From positions 6,444,501 through 6,508,500 of the forward strand of contig NZ_CP152002.1 in NCBI RefSeq assembly GCF_038595055.1: a DNA stretch of 64,000 nucleotides, read 5' to 3'. Every line of letters starts with the position of its first letter. Positions within the stretch are counted from its first letter, which is position 1. This document shows positions 43,677 through 51,580 of the stretch, piece after piece. The notes beneath the pieces are model-generated. The model was not told the DNA's origin. It saw only the letters and a list, made by a program, of their open reading frames with translations, and ran no database searches. Position numbers and translations under genes: made by a program. Source of the DNA: Paenibacillus sp. FSL R7-0345 (GTDB lineage: Bacteria > Bacillota > Bacilli > Paenibacillales > Paenibacillaceae).

Positions 43677-43704
43677 ATATCGGCCTTTTCCGTTTGCAAA
43701 TTAA
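43677..43704 (-). promoter_or_regulatory. Sigma-D promoter of flaG (fliD operon)
   Basis: GCCGATAT (43684 to 43677) with TAAT 15 bases upstream, or TTAA at 16. Good fit to TAAA-N15-GCCGATAT. Confidence 0.75.
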
Positions 43705-43751
43705 TACAACTGTCAATATATATTTATTCATTATGGATGAATGCTCAACAC

Positions 43752-43788
43752 AAAAAGGGCTCTGGATTGACCAGAGCCCTTTCTTGCT
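43752..43788 (-). terminator. hag terminator
   Basis: AAAGGGCTCTGG and CCAGAGCCCTTT pair around a five-base loop; T5 on the minus strand. Confidence 0.93.
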
Positions 43789-43795
43789 ATAAATC

Positions 43796-45895
43796 TTAAC
43801 GAAGCAATTGCAGTACGCCTTGCGGCTGTTGGTTAGCTTGAGCAAGCATAGCTTGAGCAGCCTGAGCAAGGATGGAGTTCTTAGTCTGGGACATCATTTC
43901 CTTAGCCATGTCTACATCGCGAACACGGGATTCAGCGGCAGTCAGGTTTTCGGAAGAAGTGCTCAGGTTATTGATAGTGTGCTCCAGACGGTTCTGGTTA
44001 GCGCCCAGTTTACTTCTTTCGCTGGATACCATTTCAATAGCATTGTTAATTACAGTGATTGCATTATTTGCAGTATCTTTATTGGAAACGTCGATAACAT
44101 ATTCATCAGCAGTTCCATTCTTTACTTTGCTTGCACTGCTATAATTTACATCTACTACCGATCCATCTGTTAGTGTTGCTGTTTGATTCGCAGAGTTGGA
44201 CGATGATGTGATACCAAGAGCGGCAGATCTCATATCTCCAATCGCTAACGAAAGGTTCTGACCTGCATTAGCTCCGATATGGAAATTTACGGATGCATCT
44301 TTACCGTTTTCTCCTTTTGCAAGTGCTGTATCGAAACCAATATCTTTCAAGCCATCATTACTTGCAACGTTAGAGAACTTGATAGTACTTTGTTCGCCTT
44401 CAGTTCCGCTTGTAATTTGGAAACGTACCCGGTCAGTATCAGCTACTTGGAGCGCTTTAACTTCTACAGGTTTTGCAGAAGCACCGCCCAAAGCTGTGAT
44501 TTGATCATTAATGGCCTTCTGGATTTGGGAGGCCAGCTGATCCTTATCCGTATAATCACCAGCTGCGATTTCAGCAGTATAATTCTTTCCGTCAATTTGA
44601 ACATCGAACTTATTATTTGCATTCTTCCCTAATTCAACGGAAGAACCTTCCGAGATCAGTCCTGTAAATGCTGCTGCGGAACCACCAAAGGAAGCCACAC
44701 CATTACCAGCTCCTGTCAAGGTTGTAGCAACTGTAATGTTCTTATTTGCACCAGCTTCTGCACTAAAGGTAACTTTAGCAGCGTCTGCGCCTAGAGCAGT
44801 ATCAGCAGCGGTTTCAAGTGCTGCCGCAAGGTCAGCAGCAGTGTTATAGGTACCATCAGCTACAGTAGCAGTTACTGTTTTTGCCACACCGCCATCAACA
44901 TAGTTGATTTTCAATTGATTATTAGCAGCCTCGCCGTATTCTTTAAGATCTGCAGCGCTGGACAAAGCATTAGTACCATTACCACCAATAAGATCAATAC
45001 GGCTATTTGCTCCCTTATTGAGAACATCATCTTTAATTACCAGCTTTCCGCCCTCGAATCCAACGGAGAAGTCATGGTTGGTCAAAGCAGCGCCAGTCTC
45101 AACTGCACTACCATCTTTAGCACGGTTAAAAGCAGCTTCCAACGCCGTTTCAAACGCCGCTGCAAATGCAGTGTCATCTGCAGTGGCACCTACTGTAAAT
45201 GAACGAACACTACCGTTGATAGAAAGTGTAAATTCGTTGGAGCCTGGCAATGACGTAGCAGCAGAGTAAGTAGTATCCGTGCCGCCAGAACTAGTAAGCT
45301 TCCCAAACGTATACTCAGCTACAGTTCCTTGGTGGATCTTTGTGGATCCATCAAGAACTGCACCAGTTGCTGTACCTTCGGTTGCAGCTGTTCTAACTTC
45401 GAAAGCGTCGGTTCCGATGCCAATTGCAGCAATAGACGAAGCATTTTTAGTTGCAGCTACTGTTTCGGTTTTGTCCTTCGAACCATTGATCAGCTTCTGA
45501 GTATTGAACTCAGTAGTGTTACTGATACGGTTGATTTCATCAGCCAACTGGTTCACTTCGTCCTGAATGCTCTTGCGGTCGCTATCTGTATTCGTACCGT
45601 TTGCGGATTGAACGGAAAGTTCACGCATACGTTGAAGAATGGAGTGAGTTTCATTCAAAGCACCTTCAGCAGTCTGAATCATAGAGATAGCATCCTGCGA
45701 GTTACGGGCAGCCTGATCCAAACCGCGGATCTGACCGCGCATTTTTTCGGAAATTGCCAGACCTGCTGCGTCGTCGCCTGCACGGTTAATACGAAGACCG
45801 GAAGACAGCTTCTCGATGTTCTTGCTCTGGTTAGCAGTGTTAGTGCTCAGTTGGCGGTGCGTATTCTGCGCCGTGATATTGTGATTGATAATCAT
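43796..45895 (-). CDS. hag: Flagellin with an extra-long variable region
   Basis: Filament subunit, 699 residues; B. subtilis Hag is near 300. Conserved D0/D1 ends are intact: MIINHNITAQNTHRQL to SNTTEFNTQKLING (about 1-150) and NNAIEMVSSERSKLGANQ to LAQANQQPQGVLQLLR. The central 400 or so residues are acidic, rich in Ala, Gly, Thr and include three modules of the flagellin-IN type (GSNEFTLSINGSVRSFTV, ANNQLKINYVDGG, NNKFDVQIDGKNYTAEI). The ATG is at 45895, after GGGAGGAAATACACA; a longer frame (to 45934) is the leader with the CsrA hairpin, not protein. It has its own sigma-D promoter and terminator. Confidence 0.96.
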   Translation of the reverse strand: MIINHNITAQNTHRQLSTNTANQSKNIEKLSSGLRINRAGDDAAGLAISEKMRGQIRGLDQAARNSQDAISMIQTAEGALNETHSILQRMRELSVQSANGTNTDSDRKSIQDEVNQLADEINRISNTTEFNTQKLINGSKDKTETVAATKNASSIAAIGIGTDAFEVRTAATEGTATGAVLDGSTKIHQGTVAEYTFGKLTSSGGTDTTYSAATSLPGSNEFTLSINGSVRSFTVGATADDTAFAAAFETALEAAFNRAKDGSAVETGAALTNHDFSVGFEGGKLVIKDDVLNKGANSRIDLIGGNGTNALSSAADLKEYGEAANNQLKINYVDGGVAKTVTATVADGTYNTAADLAAALETAADTALGADAAKVTFSAEAGANKNITVATTLTGAGNGVASFGGSAAAFTGLISEGSSVELGKNANNKFDVQIDGKNYTAEIAAGDYTDKDQLASQIQKAINDQITALGGASAKPVEVKALQVADTDRVRFQITSGTEGEQSTIKFSNVASNDGLKDIGFDTALAKGENGKDASVNFHIGANAGQNLSLAIGDMRSAALGITSSSNSANQTATLTDGSVVDVNYSSASKVKNGTADEYVIDVSNKDTANNAITVINNAIEMVSSERSKLGANQNRLEHTINNLSTSSENLTAAESRVRDVDMAKEMMSQTKNSILAQAAQAMLAQANQQPQGVLQLLR

Positions 45896-45903
45896 TGTGT
45901 ATT

Positions 45904-45938
45904 TCCTCCCTGAAATTGGTTTGTCCACATCCATGTGG
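45904..45938 (-). promoter_or_regulatory. CsrA binding region in the hag leader
   Basis: Minus strand CCACATGGATGTGG (45938 to 45925) forms a five-pair stem with GGA in the loop; ACATGGATGT matches the CsrA consensus (ACAnGGAnGT). A second GGA lies in CAGGGAGGA, the ribosome site of hag. The pair of sites copies the B. subtilis hag leader, where CsrA blocks translation and FliW frees it. fliW and csrA are the next genes upstream. Confidence 0.75.
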
Positions 45939-45988
45939 TAAGCACTGCCGTTAAGGTCGGCCGCCCTGCCGATCAGTGCCTAATATAT

Positions 45989-46015
45989 ATATCGTCTTCT
46001 CGCTATTATTGTTAA
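45989..46015 (-). promoter_or_regulatory. Sigma-D promoter of hag
   Basis: GACGATAT (45996 to 45989) with TTAA 15 bases upstream (46015 to 46012). One mismatch in the -10 and one in the -35. The leader would be about 85 bases. Confidence 0.72.
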
Positions 46016-46039
46016 TAGTTAATTTGCAAATTTTGAAAT

Positions 46040-46273
46040 TTATTTTTGCGGCCGCATGCGTTCAATTAATGCATTTAGATTCACAACGTTTGTTGCCGTC
46101 GACTCTTTATTGGCTTCCTTGATAGACAAATATACTTCCTGCCTGAAAATATCCACATGCCTAGGGGCTGAAATCCCTACCTTAACACTATCTCCTTCTA
46201 CCGCCAAAATTGTAATTTCAATATTGTCTTGTATGATAATGGATTCGCCTTTTTTGCGGGTTAACACGAGCAT
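46040..46273 (-). CDS. csrA: Translational regulator CsrA
   Basis: RNA-binding dimer, 77 residues, that represses hag translation. MLVLTRKKGESIIIQDNIEITIL and the RNA-contact strand VGISAPRHVDIFRQEVY are intact, with Arg44-equivalent in APRH. AAGGCGGTG is upstream. It begins two bases after the stop of fliW. Confidence 0.97.
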   Translation of the reverse strand: MLVLTRKKGESIIIQDNIEITILAVEGDSVKVGISAPRHVDIFRQEVYLSIKEANKESTATNVVNLNALIERMRPQK

Positions 46274-46275
46274 AA

Positions 46276-46722
46276 TTATTCACCGCCTTTTTGAGCTTCG
46301 TCACGGACTTCTCTCCACAACTGCTGCCGGACCTGATATTGTGATTTCACTAGAACAATTTGCTTACCGGTACGATTAAGAGGATTCAGCACAATTGGAG
46401 CAAGCAGATTAATCGTTGATTGCTCTAACTGCTCCCTAACCGTTACAATAGCGCGGACCAGAAAAGCATCCTTAATCTCCAGCTCCTCGGCATCCTTATC
46501 AGGGAATTCGAATTCATACTCCGGATAAAACAGAAAGGGATCAGTAAGCAGAAAGGAAAGACTGTCTGTCTTAAGGGATTGCAGATATGAAAATTTCCCT
46601 CCCTCCACTTCAATAACTGCAAACTCTGTTTCCTCCTCAAAACCGGGAATTCCTTTTGGAAAAAAATATATTTGATCCTCGCTTATATCAAGTGTTCCCA
46701 TAGTCGCTGTTTCTTTAATCAT
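46276..46722 (-). CDS. fliW: Flagellar assembly factor FliW (CsrA antagonist)
   Basis: Binds either flagellin or CsrA, linking export to hag translation. 148 residues. The FliW hallmark FFPKGIPGFEEETEFAV is at about 20-36; LLAPIVLNPLNRTGKQIVL is near the end. I choose ATG at 46722 (MIKETATMGTL); a TTG at 46758 extends it by 12 residues with no better site. Coupled with csrA, as in most Firmicutes. Confidence 0.94.
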   Translation of the reverse strand: MIKETATMGTLDISEDQIYFFPKGIPGFEEETEFAVIEVEGGKFSYLQSLKTDSLSFLLTDPFLFYPEYEFEFPDKDAEELEIKDAFLVRAIVTVREQLEQSTINLLAPIVLNPLNRTGKQIVLVKSQYQVRQQLWREVRDEAQKGGE

Positions 46723-46756
46723 ACTTTCCAGCACCTTTCCATTTAACTTATCTAAC

Positions 46757-46810
46757 AAAAAAAGCTATAGATGGTCGTTATCAACCTATTCTATAGCCCT
46801 ATTTTTTTTA
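46757..46810 (-). terminator. Hairpin between the YviE-like gene and fliW
   Basis: CTATAG (46765) pairs with CTATAG (46791), T-runs on both sides (T7). An AT-rich stem, so termination may be partial. Confidence 0.6.
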
Positions 46811-47371
46811 CATTTGTACATTTAATTCCGGAGGGGTAAAGCTTAGAGATGGTTTCTGTCTGAGATACACCTCAACACTTGCAGGACTGTAGGTGAATTC
46901 CGGTTTGTTAGCCTTTGCCTCTATGTGTACCTCTGCCTTCCGGTATTCTATTTGCGGTGGAACTGGCTTGACCTCAATACGAACATTATCAACAGAAGCA
47001 GGCCCTCTTATCTCCGGAAAAGGAACCTTCTGCCAATCTCCCCCATATACCTCTGCTATGGTGTTGCCTGGCTTATGAAAGTTAGCCATACGTTCACCTT
47101 GCTCCATCCGCTTCGCAATCCCCTGCAGCCATAGCTGTTCAACGCCTGAATAAATGCGTTCACTCATCTCACGGTAGGTGCCACCTGTATAGGCTGCACG
47201 TGCTGCAGACTGATCAATCGTCACTTCCGGATCAAATTGCTGAATCTTTAATTCTCCGGGTGTAGTCGTAATTTGCAGGTCAGCTTTAGGCTGAGTAATC
47301 GAAAGCTTCCCTGCTGTAGTATCCAAACCAATCAGGGCCGGAGTCTGGCGGATTTGAACAATAGGCTGCAT
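46808..47371 (-). CDS. YviE-like protein (DUF6470)
   Basis: 187 residues, no signal peptide, no membrane segment. N-terminal MQPIVQIRQTPALIGLDTTAGKL and repeated PEVEIKA-like strands (IEVKPVPPQIEYRKAEVHIEAK, then FTYSPASVEVYLRQKP). It lies where yviE does in B. subtilis (flgL-yviE-fliW). Function is not known; the place suggests a role in filament or hook assembly. GGAGGATAG before the ATG. Confidence 0.85.
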   Translation of the reverse strand: MQPIVQIRQTPALIGLDTTAGKLSITQPKADLQITTTPGELKIQQFDPEVTIDQSAARAAYTGGTYREMSERIYSGVEQLWLQGIAKRMEQGERMANFHKPGNTIAEVYGGDWQKVPFPEIRGPASVDNVRIEVKPVPPQIEYRKAEVHIEAKANKPEFTYSPASVEVYLRQKPSLSFTPPELNVQM

Positions 47372-47384
47372 CAGCTATCCTCCT

Positions 47385-48335
47385 CTATCTGATAAAATCG
47401 ACAAGGGTGGATTGAATGATTTTGGCGCCTACTGACAATGAAGCATTATAAATATTCTCTTGGATCTTTGATTGCATGAGCATTTCAGCATAATCACCAT
47501 CTTCTGTTTTGGATTGAAGATCGGTAAGGTTAACCTCCAGGTCACCCAGACGGTTCTCCATCAATTCTATACGGTTAACCTTTGCTCCGATATTAGCTTG
47601 TACAGCCAGCATTTTATTGATTCTATCATCGAGATTGGAAAGCTCAGAAGAAATAGCTGCAGTGTCTCCGGAAACAAGTGCAGCAGAAATCCTGTCAATG
47701 ACGGCAAAAATATTGTCTTTATCCGCTTCTACTGTACCATCCTCTTTAACCGTTGATGATCCAAAAACCTCGTTTCCGGTAACATTAATAGGCAGTTGTA
47801 CACTGTCTCCTACGGAATAATTTACAAGTCCATGATCTGTTACAACAAGGGATGCTCCCGAATAATCGAGGTAACCATCTTCTCCTGTAGAGAAATCAAA
47901 AGGTTTAATATCATAGTTTTGTCCGTTGAAAATGAATTTCCCGTTAAATTGGCTGTTTCCTATATCAACCAGCTGCTCTTTAAGCTGCATTACTTCTTCG
48001 TTAATACTGTTAAGTGCTTCCTGGGGGTTAGAGCCGTTGGCCCCTTTAACGGATAACTCTCTCAAGCGCTGAACTACCTCTCCCGCCTGAGTCATTACAG
48101 TATCATTAAATTCCAGCCAGGACAGCGCACTGGTCACATTCTCCTGATATTGCTCATTGGAAGACAGCTCTGCACGGTAACGAAGGGAATAGGTAATTCC
48201 TACCGGATCGTCAGACGGCTTATTGATTTTGCGGCCTGTTGCCAGCTGCAGCTGCGTATCATTCATCGTACGCGCATTACGGTTCAGGTTAAGGAGCAAC
48301 TGTGAGTTCATCATATTGGAAGTAACTCTTAACAT
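47385..48335 (-). CDS. flgL: Hook-filament junction protein FlgL
   Basis: HAP3, 316 residues. Flagellin-like N-terminus (MLRVTSNMMNSQLLLNLNRNA, ATGRKINKPSDDPVGIT) and C-terminus (MLMQSKIQENIYNASLSVGAKIIQSTLVDFI). AAGGAGGGG lies eight bases before the ATG. Follows flgK by 18 bp. Confidence 0.95.
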   Translation of the reverse strand: MLRVTSNMMNSQLLLNLNRNARTMNDTQLQLATGRKINKPSDDPVGITYSLRYRAELSSNEQYQENVTSALSWLEFNDTVMTQAGEVVQRLRELSVKGANGSNPQEALNSINEEVMQLKEQLVDIGNSQFNGKFIFNGQNYDIKPFDFSTGEDGYLDYSGASLVVTDHGLVNYSVGDSVQLPINVTGNEVFGSSTVKEDGTVEADKDNIFAVIDRISAALVSGDTAAISSELSNLDDRINKMLAVQANIGAKVNRIELMENRLGDLEVNLTDLQSKTEDGDYAEMLMQSKIQENIYNASLSVGAKIIQSTLVDFIR

Positions 48336-48353
48336 GCTTTAACCCCTCCTTTC

Positions 48354-49955
48354 TTATCTGCCTACAGTACCGGTAGAGTTAATTAATTTATCGAGCATTT
48401 CATCATAAGTGGTCATAAATCGCGCAGCAGCGCTGTAAGCATGCTGGAACACCAGCATATTGGACATTTCTTCATCAAGTGACACTCCACTGACGGATTG
48501 CCTGCGGGCATTCACTTGCTCTACAAGTGAATTGGAATTTTCAGTCTGGCGCGTAGCTTCCTGAGCCTGCACACCAAGCTGCCCGATCAGCGTTTTGTAA
48601 AAGGCACCTGGAGTCGTTGTAATTCCTGTTGTAGGTGAAGTAAATGATCCTAATTGCTGTGTGGACAGCAGAAGTGCTAATGTATTATTTCCTTTAACAA
48701 CCTTTTCGGAATCATCCTTGCCACTGGTGCGCAGTGACGTAGCCAGCAAATTGGTATCACTTGCAATCTCACTATTAAATGTAATGTTACCTGCAGTAAT
48801 TTCTGTATCGCTTCCGCTGGTTGTGAATAAAGGTTTACCGGGATTAAGCGTACCGTCCATTGTATATCCTAACTGATGCAGGCCGTTAAGACCTGGAACA
48901 ATTGTCTTAACATCAGAATTCAAGGTGGCTCCTCTAGGGAAAGACGAACCTGCGGCAATTGTGGACACAGCTCCGTCTGCACTGGTTATGCTGACATCAT
49001 TAGTTAAAATTGTACCTTCAGGAAGAACAGAGCCCTTTGGAAGGGTAACCTGCACATCCCCTGTAGCAATCGTATTAGCAATATTATCAAGCTGTGATTT
49101 ATAGTCAGCTACGTATTTTTTGCCGGACGAAATCATACCGAATACTTCTCCTGATTTCAGATCACCAGAGGAATAAGCGCTATTTAGCAAATCGCTGTTT
49201 ACCGTTGCTGCAACCGTACCACCTTGAACCAGCAGAACACTCCCAAGTGAAATATTATATCCAGTTTCACTTTGCACAACGTTAATATTCGCGATCTTGG
49301 ATAATTTATCTGTCAGCAAATCACGCTGGTCACGCAGATCGTTGGCTTTGTCTCCCATACTTTCGATCTTAAAAATAGATGAGTTAAGGTTAGCAATGGA
49401 AGAAATATAACCTTGTATTTCGGTTCCTTTTACTGTAACACTTGAAGCCAGGTCAGCATCCAGGTTATCCAGCTGCCTGCTCATATAATTAAGCGCATCC
49501 GTTAAGGATTGTGCGGTTTGAACGACTATTTTTCGCGCTGTGCTGTCTTCAGGATTTTTGCTTAGGTCAGACCAAGATTTCCAAAAGTTATCTAATACCG
49601 TGCTCAATCCAGTATCTGAAGGCTCTGCAAATATTGCCTCTAGCTTGTCCAGCGTATCGGACTGAATCGTCCAGGATCCGTAAGAGGAATTCTCCCCGCG
49701 GTACTGGTCATCCAAAAACGTCTCACGAATCCGGTCAATAGAACCGAATTCTACACCTGTACCAAGCTGCCCTGGTAGTGTGGAATTGTTAAGCCCGTAA
49801 GCTTCAATAGGGATGGAAGCCCTCATATTCACACGCTGACGTGTGTAACCTTCTGTATTCGCATTAGCGATATTATGTCCGGTAGTACTGAGTGCAGCAG
49901 TCTGGGTAAACAGGCTCCGTCTTGCCGTCTCGATTGAATGAAATGTAGATGTCAC
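48354..49955 (-). CDS. flgK: Hook-filament junction protein FlgK
   Basis: HAP1, 533 residues. N-terminal rod/hook motif (AALSTTGHNIANANTEGYTRQRV) and C-terminal motif (SLDEEMSNMLVFQHAYSAAARFMTTYDEMLDKLIN). The start is GTG at 49955, with GGGAGGA eight bases upstream. The middle (about 290-420) is a variable insert. Confidence 0.96.
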   Translation of the reverse strand: MTSTFHSIETARRSLFTQTAALSTTGHNIANANTEGYTRQRVNMRASIPIEAYGLNNSTLPGQLGTGVEFGSIDRIRETFLDDQYRGENSSYGSWTIQSDTLDKLEAIFAEPSDTGLSTVLDNFWKSWSDLSKNPEDSTARKIVVQTAQSLTDALNYMSRQLDNLDADLASSVTVKGTEIQGYISSIANLNSSIFKIESMGDKANDLRDQRDLLTDKLSKIANINVVQSETGYNISLGSVLLVQGGTVAATVNSDLLNSAYSSGDLKSGEVFGMISSGKKYVADYKSQLDNIANTIATGDVQVTLPKGSVLPEGTILTNDVSITSADGAVSTIAAGSSFPRGATLNSDVKTIVPGLNGLHQLGYTMDGTLNPGKPLFTTSGSDTEITAGNITFNSEIASDTNLLATSLRTSGKDDSEKVVKGNNTLALLLSTQQLGSFTSPTTGITTTPGAFYKTLIGQLGVQAQEATRQTENSNSLVEQVNARRQSVSGVSLDEEMSNMLVFQHAYSAAARFMTTYDEMLDKLINSTGTVGR

Positions 49956-50009
49956 TGCTAATTCCTCCCTTTTAATTGCTCCGGCAAAACGGATTGAAAG
50001 AAAACTACC

Positions 50010-50510
50010 CTATCCGCGGGCGTCAAAAAGGCCGGGCCGGGCATTACTATAACCCTTATCGGCCGGATGATGATACGTAAATTCCTGGTTCGGTCTTCCG
50101 ACAAGCAAATCCAGGGAATAGTCTATAAAGGTAAGCGACTGCTCAATCAGCTTCTGGTTCAGCTCGTTAGCTTGCTTTAATTGCTGCAACGTGCCTGAAA
50201 GCTTCTGCTGGATTTGCTGCAGCCGCGATTTGTCTTCGGGATCAAATACAAGCCGGGACAGCTCGGTCAGATTCAAGTTCAGATTGGAGCGTATGCCTAC
50301 CCCTTGTAAGAAGGTAAACGCCGCCTCTGCACGCTGCTCTTCAAGCTGTCCGATCAGCTTCATCAGCTTGGACTCGCGGTTCATAATGTCAATCAGACCA
50401 TCCACCTTGTTGTCCATAATCGTCTGTTTCTTGACAGCGGCCAGATCAAGCATCTGAAGATGCGTCTCGTCCAGCCGCTCAAGAAGTTCAAGTAATCTCG
50501 TCAATGCCAT
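50010..50510 (-). CDS. flgN: FlgN-like chaperone for FlgK/FlgL
   Basis: Helical cytoplasmic protein, 166 residues, of the FlgN family (LIDIMNRESKLMKLIGQLEEQR, then LLVGRPNQEFTYHHPADKGY at the end). The ATG at 50510 has AGGTGA eight bases upstream; a GTG at 50522 abuts the flgM stop and has no spacing. Operon flgM-flgN-flgK-flgL. Confidence 0.88.
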   Translation of the reverse strand: MALTRLLELLERLDETHLQMLDLAAVKKQTIMDNKVDGLIDIMNRESKLMKLIGQLEEQRAEAAFTFLQGVGIRSNLNLNLTELSRLVFDPEDKSRLQQIQQKLSGTLQQLKQANELNQKLIEQSLTFIDYSLDLLVGRPNQEFTYHHPADKGYSNARPGLFDARG

Positions 50511-50522
50511 GGATGAATTCAC

Positions 50523-50810
50523 CTAATTCTCGGAGGATTGCTTAAAGTAGGGGGCGAGTGAGTCTGCGAGTTTGGCTGCGTCAACTTGGTAGGTACCTGC
50601 GGATACTTGCTGTTTCAGGCTTTCAATCTTGCTTGCGCGGTCGGTATCAACTTTGCCGTTGTTCTGTGCCTGCAATAGCTTGATGGCTTCATCTGAAATC
50701 GAAACCTCATCCTTGCGTGTGCTCTTCTTAATCTGTTCCTGGCGCTGTACTTCTGCATTCCGCTGATACGGATTAATGGGGCTGATTCGTCCGGTCTCGT
50801 TAATTTTCAT
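50523..50810 (-). CDS. flgM: Anti-sigma-D factor FlgM
   Basis: 95 residues. Unstructured N-terminal half (MKINETGRISPINPYQR, typical) and a helical C-terminal half (KVDTDRASKIESLKQQVSAGTY) that holds sigma-D until the hook is ready. GGAAGGTGG precedes the ATG at 50810; the longer frame to 50990 runs over the terminator and promoter and is not protein. Its sigma-D promoter makes a feedback loop. Confidence 0.94.
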   Translation of the reverse strand: MKINETGRISPINPYQRNAEVQRQEQIKKSTRKDEVSISDEAIKLLQAQNNGKVDTDRASKIESLKQQVSAGTYQVDAAKLADSLAPYFKQSSEN

Positions 50811-50831
50811 AACTTCCACCTTCCTTTTAAT

Positions 50832-50887
50832 ATAAAAAAACCGATAATCTTTACTAAGTTTATCGGCCTTTATTGAATCAATCTTTA
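50832..50887 (-). promoter_or_regulatory. flgM sigma-D promoter embedded in a terminator stem
   Basis: Minus strand TAAA (50887 to 50884), 16 bases, GCCGATAA (50867 to 50860). The CCGATAA of the -10 is also the first arm of a hairpin whose second arm is TTATCGG (50839 to 50833), followed by T7. Read-through from upstream meets the terminator; RNA started at the sigma-D start lacks the first arm and escapes it. Confidence 0.75.
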
Positions 50888-50916
50888 TAGCTGAAAACGT
50901 TTTTCTAAAGTTTTTA

Positions 50917-51327
50917 TTACTTACGGAACTTATCAACGACCTTGTAAGCGGCTTTATTACCGCCTGTAGCCGGTTCATTAGCAGCGGCACTTTCAGCTGC
51001 TGCTCTGGTAAGATCCTTACTCAAACGAGCCCGGCAACTGTCGCACATATGCCCTTCGCGGATCAGTGTTCCACATACCTCACAGGGCAACATCATGTTC
51101 GGTGCATTCGCTATAGAAATCCGGCCTTCGCGGATAAACCGGGTAATCTCCTTAATAGAAATTTCTGTAGCATCAGACAGCTCCTGAATGTTGGTACCAC
51201 GGTTTTTGCGCAGATATTCTGCACAGATAAAATATTGATTCTCAAGCTCTTTGATACATGGCTGACAAAGCTCCATAATATTCTTGACGTATAAACGGCC
51301 GCATCTTGGACAATTGTCTACATTCAT
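50917..51327 (-). CDS. yvyF: YvyF-family flagellar operon protein (zinc-finger-like)
   Basis: 136 residues. Two CxxC pairs near the N-terminus (CPRCG, CQPC) and two at about 85-105 (CEVCG, CDSC) look like zinc ribbons around a helix-turn-helix-like middle (LSDATEISIKEITRFIREGRIS). Family is found between comF and flgM in Bacilli. AAAGGAGC lies before the ATG. Regulatory role is suspected, not known. Confidence 0.88.
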   Translation of the reverse strand: MNVDNCPRCGRLYVKNIMELCQPCIKELENQYFICAEYLRKNRGTNIQELSDATEISIKEITRFIREGRISIANAPNMMLPCEVCGTLIREGHMCDSCRARLSKDLTRAAAESAAANEPATGGNKAAYKVVDKFRK

Positions 51328-51417
51328 TTCACCAGCGGCTCCTTTCCTTACATTTTGTGCAATGCATAATTAACTTATGCTTAGATTACATGATTGAATT
51401 AACTTCGTCTACGATTA

Positions 51418-51425
51418 GTATCGGC
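51418..51425 (-). promoter_or_regulatory. Weak sigma-D-like -10 box upstream of yvyF
   Basis: GCCGATAC (51425 to 51418) on the minus strand; no TAAA at the right distance (CACA at 15). The 253-bp gap 51328-51580 has no other clear element. Confidence 0.25.
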
Positions 51426-51580
51426 CGGATGACTTCAACTTGTGATGCCTCTTCCTGCTTTCTTCCTTTTCGATACATCAAGTTTAATCTATCTGTGATG
51501 TTATTAGCATTATATTGCATTACCTAGAAATCCGATATTACCCTTAAGTGTTACTGACAACGCAATCTGAGTAGAAAGAC

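Noticed and set aside
45896..45934. Upstream in-frame start that would lengthen flagellin by 13 residues
   Set aside because: The extension is the CsrA hairpin and ribosome site; the conserved flagellin N-terminus starts at 45895.
50050..50070. GCCGATAA string near the end of flgN
   Set aside because: Coding sequence of the conserved C-terminus; no -35 and no gene start close behind.
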